DNA of 24,091 bases from Candidatus Saccharimonadota bacterium (GCA_017429465.1 JAFROU010000072.1:1-24091); one strand, 5' to 3'. Positions 16,716-23,005 are shown, numbered from the stretch's first letter. The notes: generated by a model not told the origin, from the sequence alone. A program made the numbers and translations.

Positions 16716-17873
16716 ATGAAAGGTTTTGAATATTTATCAGAAAAAGATGTTTACCTCGATGCAGCCTGCCAGTCTCTTCGCCCACAGCCTGTCATCGACG
16801 CCCTAAACGATTACTATACTAAGTTTAATTCTTGCGGTGAACGCGTTAAATATCAATGGGGAATTGAAACTGATCGCCGAGTTGAAGCAACTCGCGCCAA
16901 AGTCATCAAGTATCTTGATTTGAAAGCCCGTGATTATTTTGTCTCTTTTACCCTAAATACCACTTACGGCATTAACCTACTATTAGACCAACTTGATGCC
17001 AAAGATATTAAAAAAGTTATTACTTCAGATATTGAACACAACTCACCGTTTCTTGCAACTATGTCCTTTGCAAAGCGTCACAACTTAAAAAGAGAGGTCC
17101 TTACTAGAAACGAAGACGGCTCACTTCCGCTCGATGCTAATTATGATCACGCTCTTGTAGTCGTTAACGCCGCATCGAATATCGATGGGCGTCAATTAGT
17201 TAACATTAAAGATGTTATTAAAACCGTTCACAAAAACCATGGCATTATCATTATTGATGCTGCTCAAGCTATGGCGCACAGTTCGGCCGTTTTACACAAA
17301 ACCGAGCCAGACGCCATTTGCTTTTCTGCTCACAAAATGTATGCTCCATCTCTAGGCGGGATCGTTGTGCGTAAAGATTTATTAAAACACATCAATACTA
17401 CCTTTATTGGTGGCGGCATGGTCGATGACGTTGATGAAAATAGTTATCTTCTCTCTGCTGAAAATCCAGAACATATCTATACTAAGTTTGAATCTGGCCT
17501 TCAAGCTTGGGGTGAAATTACGGCTCTAGGTGTTGCCATTGATTGGCTTGAATCTTTGCCAAAATCTGCCCATAAAGAACTAGAAGCAAACTACACTAGA
17601 TTATTTGATTATTTAAATAATCATCCAAAAGTCCATCTACTTAACAAAGAACCAAACCCAACCATGTCCTTTTACGTTGAAGGTTTAGACTCACATCTAC
17701 TTGGCGCTGCTCTTGCTGACCAACATATTATGGCTCGCACCGGTTATTTTTGTGTTCACTATTATCTTGACCATAAAAAACATTATCCACCCCTAATCCG
17801 CTTTTCGCTTGGCTACCACACAAGGCCGTCCGACATCGATAAAGTCATCACCGCATTAAGTAAAATCAAGTAA
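16716..17873 (+). CDS. Cysteine desulfurase, SufS-like (aminotransferase class V)
   Basis: A 385-residue PLP enzyme of the class-V aminotransferase family. It starts with VYLDAACQSLRPQPVIDAL at about 12-30. The substrate-side NAASNIDGRQL is at 151-161, the cofactor aspartate is in IIIIDAAQAMAHSS near 177-190, and the PLP lysine is in FSAHKMYAP (Lys207). The segment ARTGYFCVHYYL places Cys346 where SufS has its persulfide cysteine (RTGHHC in the usual form). It should free sulfur from L-cysteine for Fe-S cluster or tRNA thiolation pathways. No SufU, SufB, SufC or SufD gene is seen nearby. The ATG is leaderless, sharing a symmetrical promoter with pta. A non-desulfurase class-V enzyme is the main alternative, but the cysteine argues against it. 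Confidence 0.87.
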   Translation: MKGFEYLSEKDVYLDAACQSLRPQPVIDALNDYYTKFNSCGERVKYQWGIETDRRVEATRAKVIKYLDLKARDYFVSFTLNTTYGINLLLDQLDAKDIKKVITSDIEHNSPFLATMSFAKRHNLKREVLTRNEDGSLPLDANYDHALVVVNAASNIDGRQLVNIKDVIKTVHKNHGIIIIDAAQAMAHSSAVLHKTEPDAICFSAHKMYAPSLGGIVVRKDLLKHINTTFIGGGMVDDVDENSYLLSAENPEHIYTKFESGLQAWGEITALGVAIDWLESLPKSAHKELEANYTRLFDYLNNHPKVHLLNKEPNPTMSFYVEGLDSHLLGAALADQHIMARTGYFCVHYYLDHKKHYPPLIRFSLGYHTRPSDIDKVITALSKIK

Positions 17874-17878
17874 ATATT

Positions 17879-17887
17879 TGATATAAT
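17879..17887 (+). promoter_or_regulatory. Extended -10 promoter of the three-gene envelope cassette
   Basis: TGATATAAT ends six bases before the ATG at 17894, within the 20-base gap after the cysteine desulfurase stop. The A of AUG is the expected +1. Confidence 0.73.
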
Positions 17888-17893
17888 ATATTT

Positions 17894-18952
17894 ATGGTTT
17901 GTATAGCTGCGTTTATTATTTTGGCACTGATTGGAATTTTTGTTGCTGTCCTTAGTATTTTCAAAAAAGACATTGGTGTTCGCTATTGGAAAACCTTTAA
18001 AAAAGCATGGGGTTGCGTCTGGAAAAAGGTTCGCCTCCAAAAATGTGAAACTAACTTTAAAGATGATGTTAAAAACTCTATCCTAAGAAAAGTTGTAATT
18101 TCTAAACCACATCTCGTTAAACCACTTTCAGTAGCCATTGAAGTTGTTTCTGTCCTCATCGTATTAGTTGCCATCTGGGCACTTCTTACTGCAATTAAGT
18201 CACTGCTTGCGTTATGGGTCTTTGGCACCTGCAACGTATCTCAACCTGCCTCTTGCTCGCTTAGCTCGGAGATTTGCTCAATTGAAGAAACAGAACCAAA
18301 GAACATCCTTGAATCTACCGGGCGTTGGTTTACTGAATGGGGCGAAATCTTTGGTGCCATTCCAGATCAACTTCACTCATGGAAGGTTGAAGATTACTTT
18401 ATCGAACAAAACGGAATCATAGGGGAATTTAAGGAAGGTGCTCCTTACGCGATGGACATCATTGACCCAGGTTGTTCCGTCTGCATGCAGTCCTATCGCA
18501 ACCAGCAAAAATCTGGTTTCTTTGAAAAATACAATACATTTATCTTAGTTTATCCAATCCAACTTCCAGATGGCAGTTACAAATTTCAAAATTCCGGCAT
18601 TGTTGCGCGCTATTACTACGCTGCTTCTATCGTAAAAGGGGCTGGCCAAGCGACTAAAATAATTGAAAAACTTTTCACTCAAAGTAGTGAAAACGCCATT
18701 AATTTCTTATCCTTGTTTAATAATCAGTTTTCAAACGAAGAAGCCGAGAAAAACCTACAGGGTTGGTTAATAGATGATCTAAAATGTACTGAAACCGAAA
18801 AAGAACAAATTATTAAATTAGTTAATTCTCCAGAAGTAGACACTATTTTGCAGAGCGTTAAAGATACGGTTGATAATAAGGTCCATGCAAAAGGCATTCC
18901 AACTCTAATTTATGACGGGAAAAAACACAATGGTCTCTACAAAGTGGAATAA
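17894..18952 (+). CDS. Membrane-anchored thioredoxin-like protein with CSVC motif
   Basis: A 352-residue protein I cannot name. Two membrane segments (about 4-22 and 83-110) flank a very basic loop of 60 residues (many Lys/Arg), which should face the cytoplasm. That puts the 240-residue C-terminal part outside. Outside, three cysteines lie at 113, 121 and 128. Then comes a segment with thioredoxin-fold marks: AMDIIDPGCSVCMQSYRNQQ with CxxC at 194-197, the beta strand NTFILVYPI at 214-222, and near the end GIPTLIYDGK, where Pro336 fits the cis-proline before the last strands. A helical insertion (about 240-325) separates the two halves, as in DsbA-like proteins. A role as thiol oxidant, reductant or isomerase at the cell surface is inferred. 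It heads an operon with two other envelope proteins and overlaps the next by 23 bases. Confidence 0.82.
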   Translation: MVCIAAFIILALIGIFVAVLSIFKKDIGVRYWKTFKKAWGCVWKKVRLQKCETNFKDDVKNSILRKVVISKPHLVKPLSVAIEVVSVLIVLVAIWALLTAIKSLLALWVFGTCNVSQPASCSLSSEICSIEETEPKNILESTGRWFTEWGEIFGAIPDQLHSWKVEDYFIEQNGIIGEFKEGAPYAMDIIDPGCSVCMQSYRNQQKSGFFEKYNTFILVYPIQLPDGSYKFQNSGIVARYYYAASIVKGAGQATKIIEKLFTQSSENAINFLSLFNNQFSNEEAEKNLQGWLIDDLKCTETEKEQIIKLVNSPEVDTILQSVKDTVDNKVHAKGIPTLIYDGKKHNGLYKVE

Positions 18953-19436
18953 AATAGTCTGTTTTTCGCTTGCAGCTACTTGCCTATTGGTTAATCCGGT
19001 GTCTGCCATCTCAGAAGAACGCCAAGGCAGCATCTCCCAGGGCTGCGCTTCGATTCGCCAAAGCCTTAAAGCCTTACAAAAAGATGATAGCCGCAACCGT
19101 ATTTATCTAGGTACCGTCTATAGTTCAATTCTCAATAAATTTATCATCCCACTTAATAAAAGATTGATTGGTAATAATAAGCCAAACATCAGTCTCGTCG
19201 AAATTCAATCTGAGTATGAAACTGCACGTATTAACTTCATTGATGATTTTATTGTCTATAGTCAGGCTCTTGAAACACTCATCAATACTGATTGCCAGAA
19301 CAATCCAAATGAGTTTTACAATCAACTTATTATTACGCGCGAAAAACGCAGTGAAGTACGCCAAGATACCTATAGACTTAACTACCTTATTGCCAAACAC
19401 GAAACTGCAGTTAATGATATGATGGAGGAAGAATGA
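18930..19436 (+). CDS. Secreted protein with exactly two mature cysteines, unknown family
   Basis: A 168-residue protein of unknown family. A signal peptide is clear: VSTKWNK gives the basic start, IVCFSLAATCLLV the core, and NPVSA the cleavage site after about residue 26. The mature part is helical and charged, with two cysteines (Cys39 and Cys122), suited to a single disulfide. An upstream in-frame ATG at 18912 would add six residues. I prefer 18930 because it leaves a standard signal-peptide N-region and a smaller overlap with the upstream gene; neither start has a good SD. The gene lies between a CxxC thioredoxin-like protein and a small anchored protein, so it may be their substrate or partner. 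Its TGA stop overlaps the next ATG (ATGA). Confidence 0.8.
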   Translation: MVSTKWNKIVCFSLAATCLLVNPVSAISEERQGSISQGCASIRQSLKALQKDDSRNRIYLGTVYSSILNKFIIPLNKRLIGNNKPNISLVEIQSEYETARINFIDDFIVYSQALETLINTDCQNNPNEFYNQLIITREKRSEVRQDTYRLNYLIAKHETAVNDMMEEE

Positions 19437-19762
19437 GCCGAGGCGGTAAAAACTTAATCTTACTTGGAACAATATCAATTGTTCTAGCCGTCATTACTAC
19501 GACTGTTAGTCTAATCGTCTATCATAATTCTGGTGATATTTATCTCGATCGCTCTCGTCCAGGCTTTTTGCCAGACGAAGAAGAAAGGAAAGAACCGGAA
19601 GACCCAGATTATACCTTGCCAGAAACTGGCGTAATTACCAAAGAAGTTCTAAATACTTATATTAATTCTCTAAGGCTTGAGGCTGAACGTCTTGATCAAA
19701 TCTCAGAGCCATTTTCAGATGGACCGTTAAGCGACGAATCACTTGGCATCAGTGAAAACTAA
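19433..19762 (+). CDS. Small single-pass membrane protein with internal LPETG, unknown function
   Basis: A 109-residue protein. A short basic N-terminus is followed by one membrane segment (about 8-30), then an acidic, Pro-rich extracytoplasmic linker (about 43-66, with DEEERKEPEDPD) ending in LPETG at 62-66, and a helical tail. LPETG equals the sortase recognition motif. It is not at the C-terminus and is not followed by a hydrophobic segment and basic tail, so it is not a normal cell-wall sorting signal. The ATG shares ATGA with the upstream stop, and GGAGG lies five bases before it, so translation is coupled. Its stop overlaps that of the convergent Mur ligase gene by four bases. Its role probably follows from the two genes before it. 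Confidence 0.8.
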   Translation: MSRGGKNLILLGTISIVLAVITTTVSLIVYHNSGDIYLDRSRPGFLPDEEERKEPEDPDYTLPETGVITKEVLNTYINSLRLEAERLDQISEPFSDGPLSDESLGISEN

Positions 19763-20973
19763 TTAAATATTTTTCGATACCATTTATCGGCCGGACCAGC
19801 CGTCATCAATAATATTAAGTATCCGTCTTTTTGGTATTCTTTTAACTTATTTGCCAATCTATCATCAGCTTCTGCAACTTCAGCTAACTCAGCATTTGAA
19901 AGTTCGTCAATAAACTGGCTCGGTGATATCACGTCTAAATCTGGATTTTCTCGCGTTAAATAGGTCGGTAGCCAGAACAGTTTAGCAACGCCAACAAAGG
20001 CATCCTTATAGCCAGATCTTACCTCGTGCTGTCTAGTATTCTGGTGTGGCTCATAAACAGCCACCACGCCTTTCAACCCAGTTCTTACCACTTCATCCTG
20101 TGCTACTTGCAGCGTTGCTTCAATTTCTTCTGGATGATGCGCATAGTCAGTATAAACACCATCTGCTATTCGTTCAAAACGACGCCCCACACCAGGGAAC
20201 TCATTTAAAATTTCAATTAGTTCATCGCTTGAGGCATTAGTCATTTTTTGTAGTGCACGCATAGCAAGCATTGCATCATAACGTCTTGCTTCTCCGGCTA
20301 AAGTCAATCTAGAATCAACTTTTTCGCCTACGATTGTACTTTTACTTTGGCCAATAAACTTAGCAAAAGCTACCTTATAATCTTCTTCAGTTGGGTAGAT
20401 GTCCGGATGGTCATAAGTGACAGTTGTTATCACTGCGAGCCAAGGATGAAAATGCAGAAAATTCCGATCGTATTCATCCGCTTCGTAGACAAAATATTCC
20501 GAGCCCGGCGTGTATTGTCCAGCTGGCGCAAAACCAAGCGTCGAACCAACAGAAAAGGAAATTGGAATGTTCAGTTTTTGACAACCCCAAACGATCATGG
20601 CCGTAGTAGTAGTTTTGCCGTGCGTGCCTGCTACCGCTACCATTTTTAAATGCATCTCATCAATTAAGTGAGCGATGAATTCGTCACGTTTTGTCACTTT
20701 AATGCCGAGTTTTTTGGCGAGTTTTAATTCAGCATGATCTTTTGGCAAAGCAGAAGTGTAAACAAACCAGTCCACGCCGCCGTTGTCATATTGTTCTTGC
20801 AAATATTTACCATCCTGTGGACCAATTTTATAGGCGATTTCACGTTCCTTCAATTCCTTCGAAACCGCGTTTTCCATTAAATCAGACCCACAAACATCCA
20901 TTCCAGCATCTTTGGCCATCAAAGCTAGAGGCCCCATTGCTGTTCCAGAAATTCCTGATATATAGATTCTCAT
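19759..20973 (-). CDS. MurC/Mpl-type Mur ligase, shortened
   Basis: A 404-residue ligase of the MurC/Mpl branch, which joins L-alanine or a peptide to UDP-N-acetylmuramic acid. The N-terminal domain starts MRIYISGISGTAMG (nucleotide-binding loop of the UDP-sugar domain). The ATP loop GTHGKTTTT is at 116-124, EADEYDR at 164-170 and TYDHPDIY at 186-193. GVGRRFER at 261-268 and TDYAHHPEEIEATL at 275-288 mark the third domain, with YEPHQNTR at 307-314. MurC is usually 450-490 residues; most of the missing length is in the second half of the ATPase domain (about 208-226). There the usual G-x-H-N-x-x-N motif reads GEARRYDAMLA. MurC and Mpl cannot be told apart here. The gene is leaderless by its promoter. 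Confidence 0.87.
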   Translation of the reverse strand: MRIYISGISGTAMGPLALMAKDAGMDVCGSDLMENAVSKELKEREIAYKIGPQDGKYLQEQYDNGGVDWFVYTSALPKDHAELKLAKKLGIKVTKRDEFIAHLIDEMHLKMVAVAGTHGKTTTTAMIVWGCQKLNIPISFSVGSTLGFAPAGQYTPGSEYFVYEADEYDRNFLHFHPWLAVITTVTYDHPDIYPTEEDYKVAFAKFIGQSKSTIVGEKVDSRLTLAGEARRYDAMLAMRALQKMTNASSDELIEILNEFPGVGRRFERIADGVYTDYAHHPEEIEATLQVAQDEVVRTGLKGVVAVYEPHQNTRQHEVRSGYKDAFVGVAKLFWLPTYLTRENPDLDVISPSQFIDELSNAELAEVAEADDRLANKLKEYQKDGYLILLMTAGPADKWYRKIFN

Positions 20974-20975
20974 TA

Positions 20976-20991
20976 TGCTATAATTATATCA
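20976..20991. promoter_or_regulatory. Symmetrical divergent promoter pair of the Mur ligase and the 224-residue protein
   Basis: TATAATTATA at 20979-20988 is again a perfect palindrome holding two -10 boxes. Plus TGCTATAAT (20976-20984) is ten bases from the ATG at 20995; minus TGATATAAT (20983-20991) is nine bases from the ATG at 20973. Leaders of zero to four bases are predicted on both sides. Confidence 0.77.
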
Positions 20992-20994
20992 AAT

Positions 20995-21669
20995 ATGGGT
21001 GGTAAAAAACGCTTTAAAATCAGGACTTGGCATTTTATTATTTTACTAGTGCCATTACTTTTTTGGGCTGCCTTTTTACTCCGGTCTGATCATATTAAAA
21101 TGACCGAACTGCGCGATGCAGTATTAGCTGCTGACGCTGAAGAGAACGATGAAAGTATCGCGAGCTCTCTTAAGACATTACAAGAATATACTTTTAAGAA
21201 CATCATTATTAATATAGTAGATGACAACGGCATAAAGAAGGTAACATTTGGCACTGGAGTATTTTATCTTGAACATCAATACTATCGCGCCGCTAACGCT
21301 GCTCTAGAAAAAGCTGAAGCCAAAATGGGCAGCGACAGTAATCCTAACGGTAATATCTATGCCAAAGCTATGTCGGTCTGTAAACCAATTGCCATTGCCA
21401 ACCGTTGGAACTGGACCAGCCAAGGATATATTGATTGTATGCTTGGCGAAATCGCTAAATACCCAGCTACCTCTAATATAGAGGATACTATTATCGCCGA
21501 TCTTCCTTCCACCGAACTATATCGTATTAATTATGCATCACCACTTTGGGCGCCGAGCTTAAGCGGCTTCGTCCTCTTAGCTTGCGCTATTATAATTGTT
21601 GTAATTTTTATTCGCTTTATTATCTGGTGTGCTCTCTGTATCGCCGTTATTTTTCTCAAAAACCGCTAA
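20995..21669 (+). CDS. Two-pass membrane protein with extracytoplasmic domain, unknown function
   Basis: A 224-residue protein of unknown family. A basic start (MGGKKRFKIR) and a membrane segment at about 13-29 lead into RSDHIKMTELRDAVLAADAE, which looks like a conserved head of the outer domain. The domain of about 155 residues includes GTGVFYLEHQYYRAANAALE and two cysteines (Cys129 and Cys148), close enough to bridge. A long hydrophobic stretch (about 188-219) ends in the basic tail LKNR. Both ends should therefore be cytoplasmic with the middle outside. It is divergent from the Mur ligase and shares its symmetrical promoter, which hints at an envelope role. The context allows nothing more specific. 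Confidence 0.8.
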   Translation: MGGKKRFKIRTWHFIILLVPLLFWAAFLLRSDHIKMTELRDAVLAADAEENDESIASSLKTLQEYTFKNIIINIVDDNGIKKVTFGTGVFYLEHQYYRAANAALEKAEAKMGSDSNPNGNIYAKAMSVCKPIAIANRWNWTSQGYIDCMLGEIAKYPATSNIEDTIIADLPSTELYRINYASPLWAPSLSGFVLLACAIIIVVIFIRFIIWCALCIAVIFLKNR

Positions 21670-21676
21670 TAACCTC

Positions 21677-21705
21677 TTGACAGTCAAGAATAGAGGGCAT
21701 AAGAT
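21677..21705 (+). promoter_or_regulatory. Consensus -35/-10 promoter of the 67-residue protein gene
   Basis: TTGACA at 21677-21682 is a perfect -35 box, followed after exactly 17 bases by TAAGAT at 21700-21705. The start would fall near 21712, giving a leader of about 28 bases with AAGGAGG at 21724-21730. This is a very different design from the leaderless promoters around it and suggests high constitutive expression. Confidence 0.82.
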
Positions 21706-21739
21706 TAAAATATCAAACTATTTAAGGAGGAAAGCTCAA

Positions 21740-21943
21740 ATGGCTTACGAACATACCAACGGTAAAGGTGTTAAATATTTCTTGCACAAATCTGAAGTTA
21801 CTCTTCGCGGTGGCCAACCACAAACCATCTATTTCTTCACTAAAGATGCAAAAGGTGGCAAAGGTACCCCTTGCGATCTTCCTTCTGACCGTGTTGTTTG
21901 TGAAAATCCACGCAATGGCTTCTTGACCCTCAAGAAGAAATAA
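21740..21943 (+). CDS. Small conserved basic protein (67 residues), CPR-type, unknown function
   Basis: A 67-residue soluble protein, lysine-rich at the end. Notable stretches are GVKYFLHKSEVTLRGGQPQT at 10-29, IYFFTKDAKGG at 30-40, and LPSDRVVCENPRNGFLTLKK at 47-66. From memory, short proteins with the pattern REVTLRGG-x-QTIYFF and LP-x-x-x-V-x-ENPR-x-G are common as conserved hypotheticals in Saccharibacteria and other CPR, and in some Actinobacteria; I could not search. No membrane segment or known domain is visible. The start is set by AAGGAGG nine bases before the ATG. It has the strongest-looking promoter in the window and its own hairpin terminator, so it is probably abundant. A nucleic-acid or ribosome-associated role is possible from size and charge, but unproven. 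Confidence 0.88.
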   Translation: MAYEHTNGKGVKYFLHKSEVTLRGGQPQTIYFFTKDAKGGKGTPCDLPSDRVVCENPRNGFLTLKKK

Positions 21944-21967
21944 TCACGCGTAGTTGATTTATTTAGG

Positions 21968-21999
21968 ACAAAAAGCCCCCTTTTAGGGGTGCTTTTTGT
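21968..21999 (+). terminator. Intrinsic terminator after the 67-residue protein gene
   Basis: ACAAAAAGC (21968-21976) pairs with GCTTTTTGT (21991-21999), and CCCCT pairs with AGGGG inside it, with one bulged T and a TTT loop: about 14 base pairs with A and T runs at the foot. The A run on one side and T run on the other make it potentially active both ways. Confidence 0.88.
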
Positions 22000-22018
22000 T
22001 GTGAGAAAACCATAAGAG

Positions 22019-22027
22019 TGATAGAAT
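22019..22027 (+). promoter_or_regulatory. Extended -10 promoter of the AEC permease gene
   Basis: TGATAGAAT ends six bases before the ATG at 22034, again placing +1 at the AUG. No SD is present. Confidence 0.65.
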
Positions 22028-22033
22028 AATACT

Positions 22034-22993
22034 ATGCAAATAGATCTTGGGCAATTCTATTTTAGTCTTATAGTCATTGGAATAATAATCTTACTTGGCT
22101 TTTTTCTCGGTAAAACCAAGAAAATTAATGAGAACACTAATAAACAGCTAGTTAACTTACTGCTCTCGGTTTTTATGCCAGCCTCGCTCTTTAATGCTTT
22201 TCCATATGGCATGTCCGAAGAATCATATGAAATGTTCGTTAAGGGTTTAATCGGTGGATTTATCATTATGTTTGCCGTCATCTTTGTTGGCAAAATAATC
22301 TTTCACAACAAGAAGGTCTTCAAAAAAGAGCTCAGTGACGAAGCACAGTTTGCCTTCGCCTTTAACAATGCCACTTTTCTTGGCTACCCACTTATAGCAG
22401 CTGCGTTTGGCGGTGATGTGTTAATTGCTTATTGCGGCTTCATTATTGCATTTAATCTGGCGCTGTTTTCCTACGGTGTTTGGCTCTTCCAACATAAAAT
22501 CTCTTGGAAGTTTATTATTAACACGATTATCAATCCGAATGTCATCGCCGTTGTCCTCGGTATGATTCTGTCTCTATCTAACCTTAGAGAAGAAGTTCCA
22601 TCCGTCATTAACCAATCAATTAATTATATTGCCGCTGCCACCACGCCATTATCATTAATCTGTATTGGTTATATGCTTTCAACTGCCAAACTCAAACTTG
22701 TACTTAAAAAATGGCAGCTCTTTATTGTTGCCTTGGTTCAACTAACTATCGCCCCGCTCGTAACATGGGGAGTTCTCACTATCATCAACCTTTTTATACC
22801 AACCGCTTTTCCAGTCGAAGTAATCGTAGTTTGTACCCTTATTCAAGCTCTTCCGACGGCTACGTCACTTGGTCTATTTGCTGAAAAATACGGTGGTGAT
22901 GTTGGCGAGTCAAGCGAATTGGTTGTAATTTCAACCTTAATGTCCGTTGTCACCCTACCAATCGCCACGATGCTTCTCTCTAATATGATATAA
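22034..22993 (+). CDS. AEC-family (auxin efflux carrier) permease
   Basis: A 319-residue membrane protein with about ten hydrophobic segments, of the AEC family in the BART superfamily. Family marks are FMPASLFNAF at about 47-56, NNATFLGYPLIAAAFG at 111-126, NPNVIAVVLGMILS at 167-180, TTPLSLICIGYMLS near 201-214, and LPTATSLGLFAEKYGGD near 276-292. Bacterial members carry organic acids such as malate, or amino acids; the substrate cannot be judged here. In a fermentative cell an organic-acid exporter would fit, but that is a guess. The gene is leaderless by promoter spacing. Its last codons and stop overlap the -10 box of the following tRNA gene. Confidence 0.9.
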   Translation: MQIDLGQFYFSLIVIGIIILLGFFLGKTKKINENTNKQLVNLLLSVFMPASLFNAFPYGMSEESYEMFVKGLIGGFIIMFAVIFVGKIIFHNKKVFKKELSDEAQFAFAFNNATFLGYPLIAAAFGGDVLIAYCGFIIAFNLALFSYGVWLFQHKISWKFIINTIINPNVIAVVLGMILSLSNLREEVPSVINQSINYIAAATTPLSLICIGYMLSTAKLKLVLKKWQLFIVALVQLTIAPLVTWGVLTIINLFIPTAFPVEVIVVCTLIQALPTATSLGLFAEKYGGDVGESSELVVISTLMSVVTLPIATMLLSNMI

Positions 22994-22994
22994 T
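22986..22994 (+). promoter_or_regulatory. Extended -10 promoter of the tRNA gene, overlapping the permease stop
   Basis: TGATATAAT begins in the second-last sense codon of the permease gene and includes its TAA stop. It lies in an 18-base palindrome (22988-23005, ATATAATATATATTATAT). Expected +1 is near 23001, about five bases before the mature tRNA. Confidence 0.7.
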
Positions 22995-23005
22995 ATATAT
23001 TATAT

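Noticed and set aside
18912..18929. Earlier in-frame ATG for the secreted two-cysteine protein
   Set aside because: It adds MTGKNT before a signal peptide that is already complete, with no better SD; not excluded.
19616..19630. LPETG as a standard cell-wall sorting signal
   Set aside because: It is internal and lacks the C-terminal hydrophobic segment and basic tail. Kept only as a low-confidence finding.
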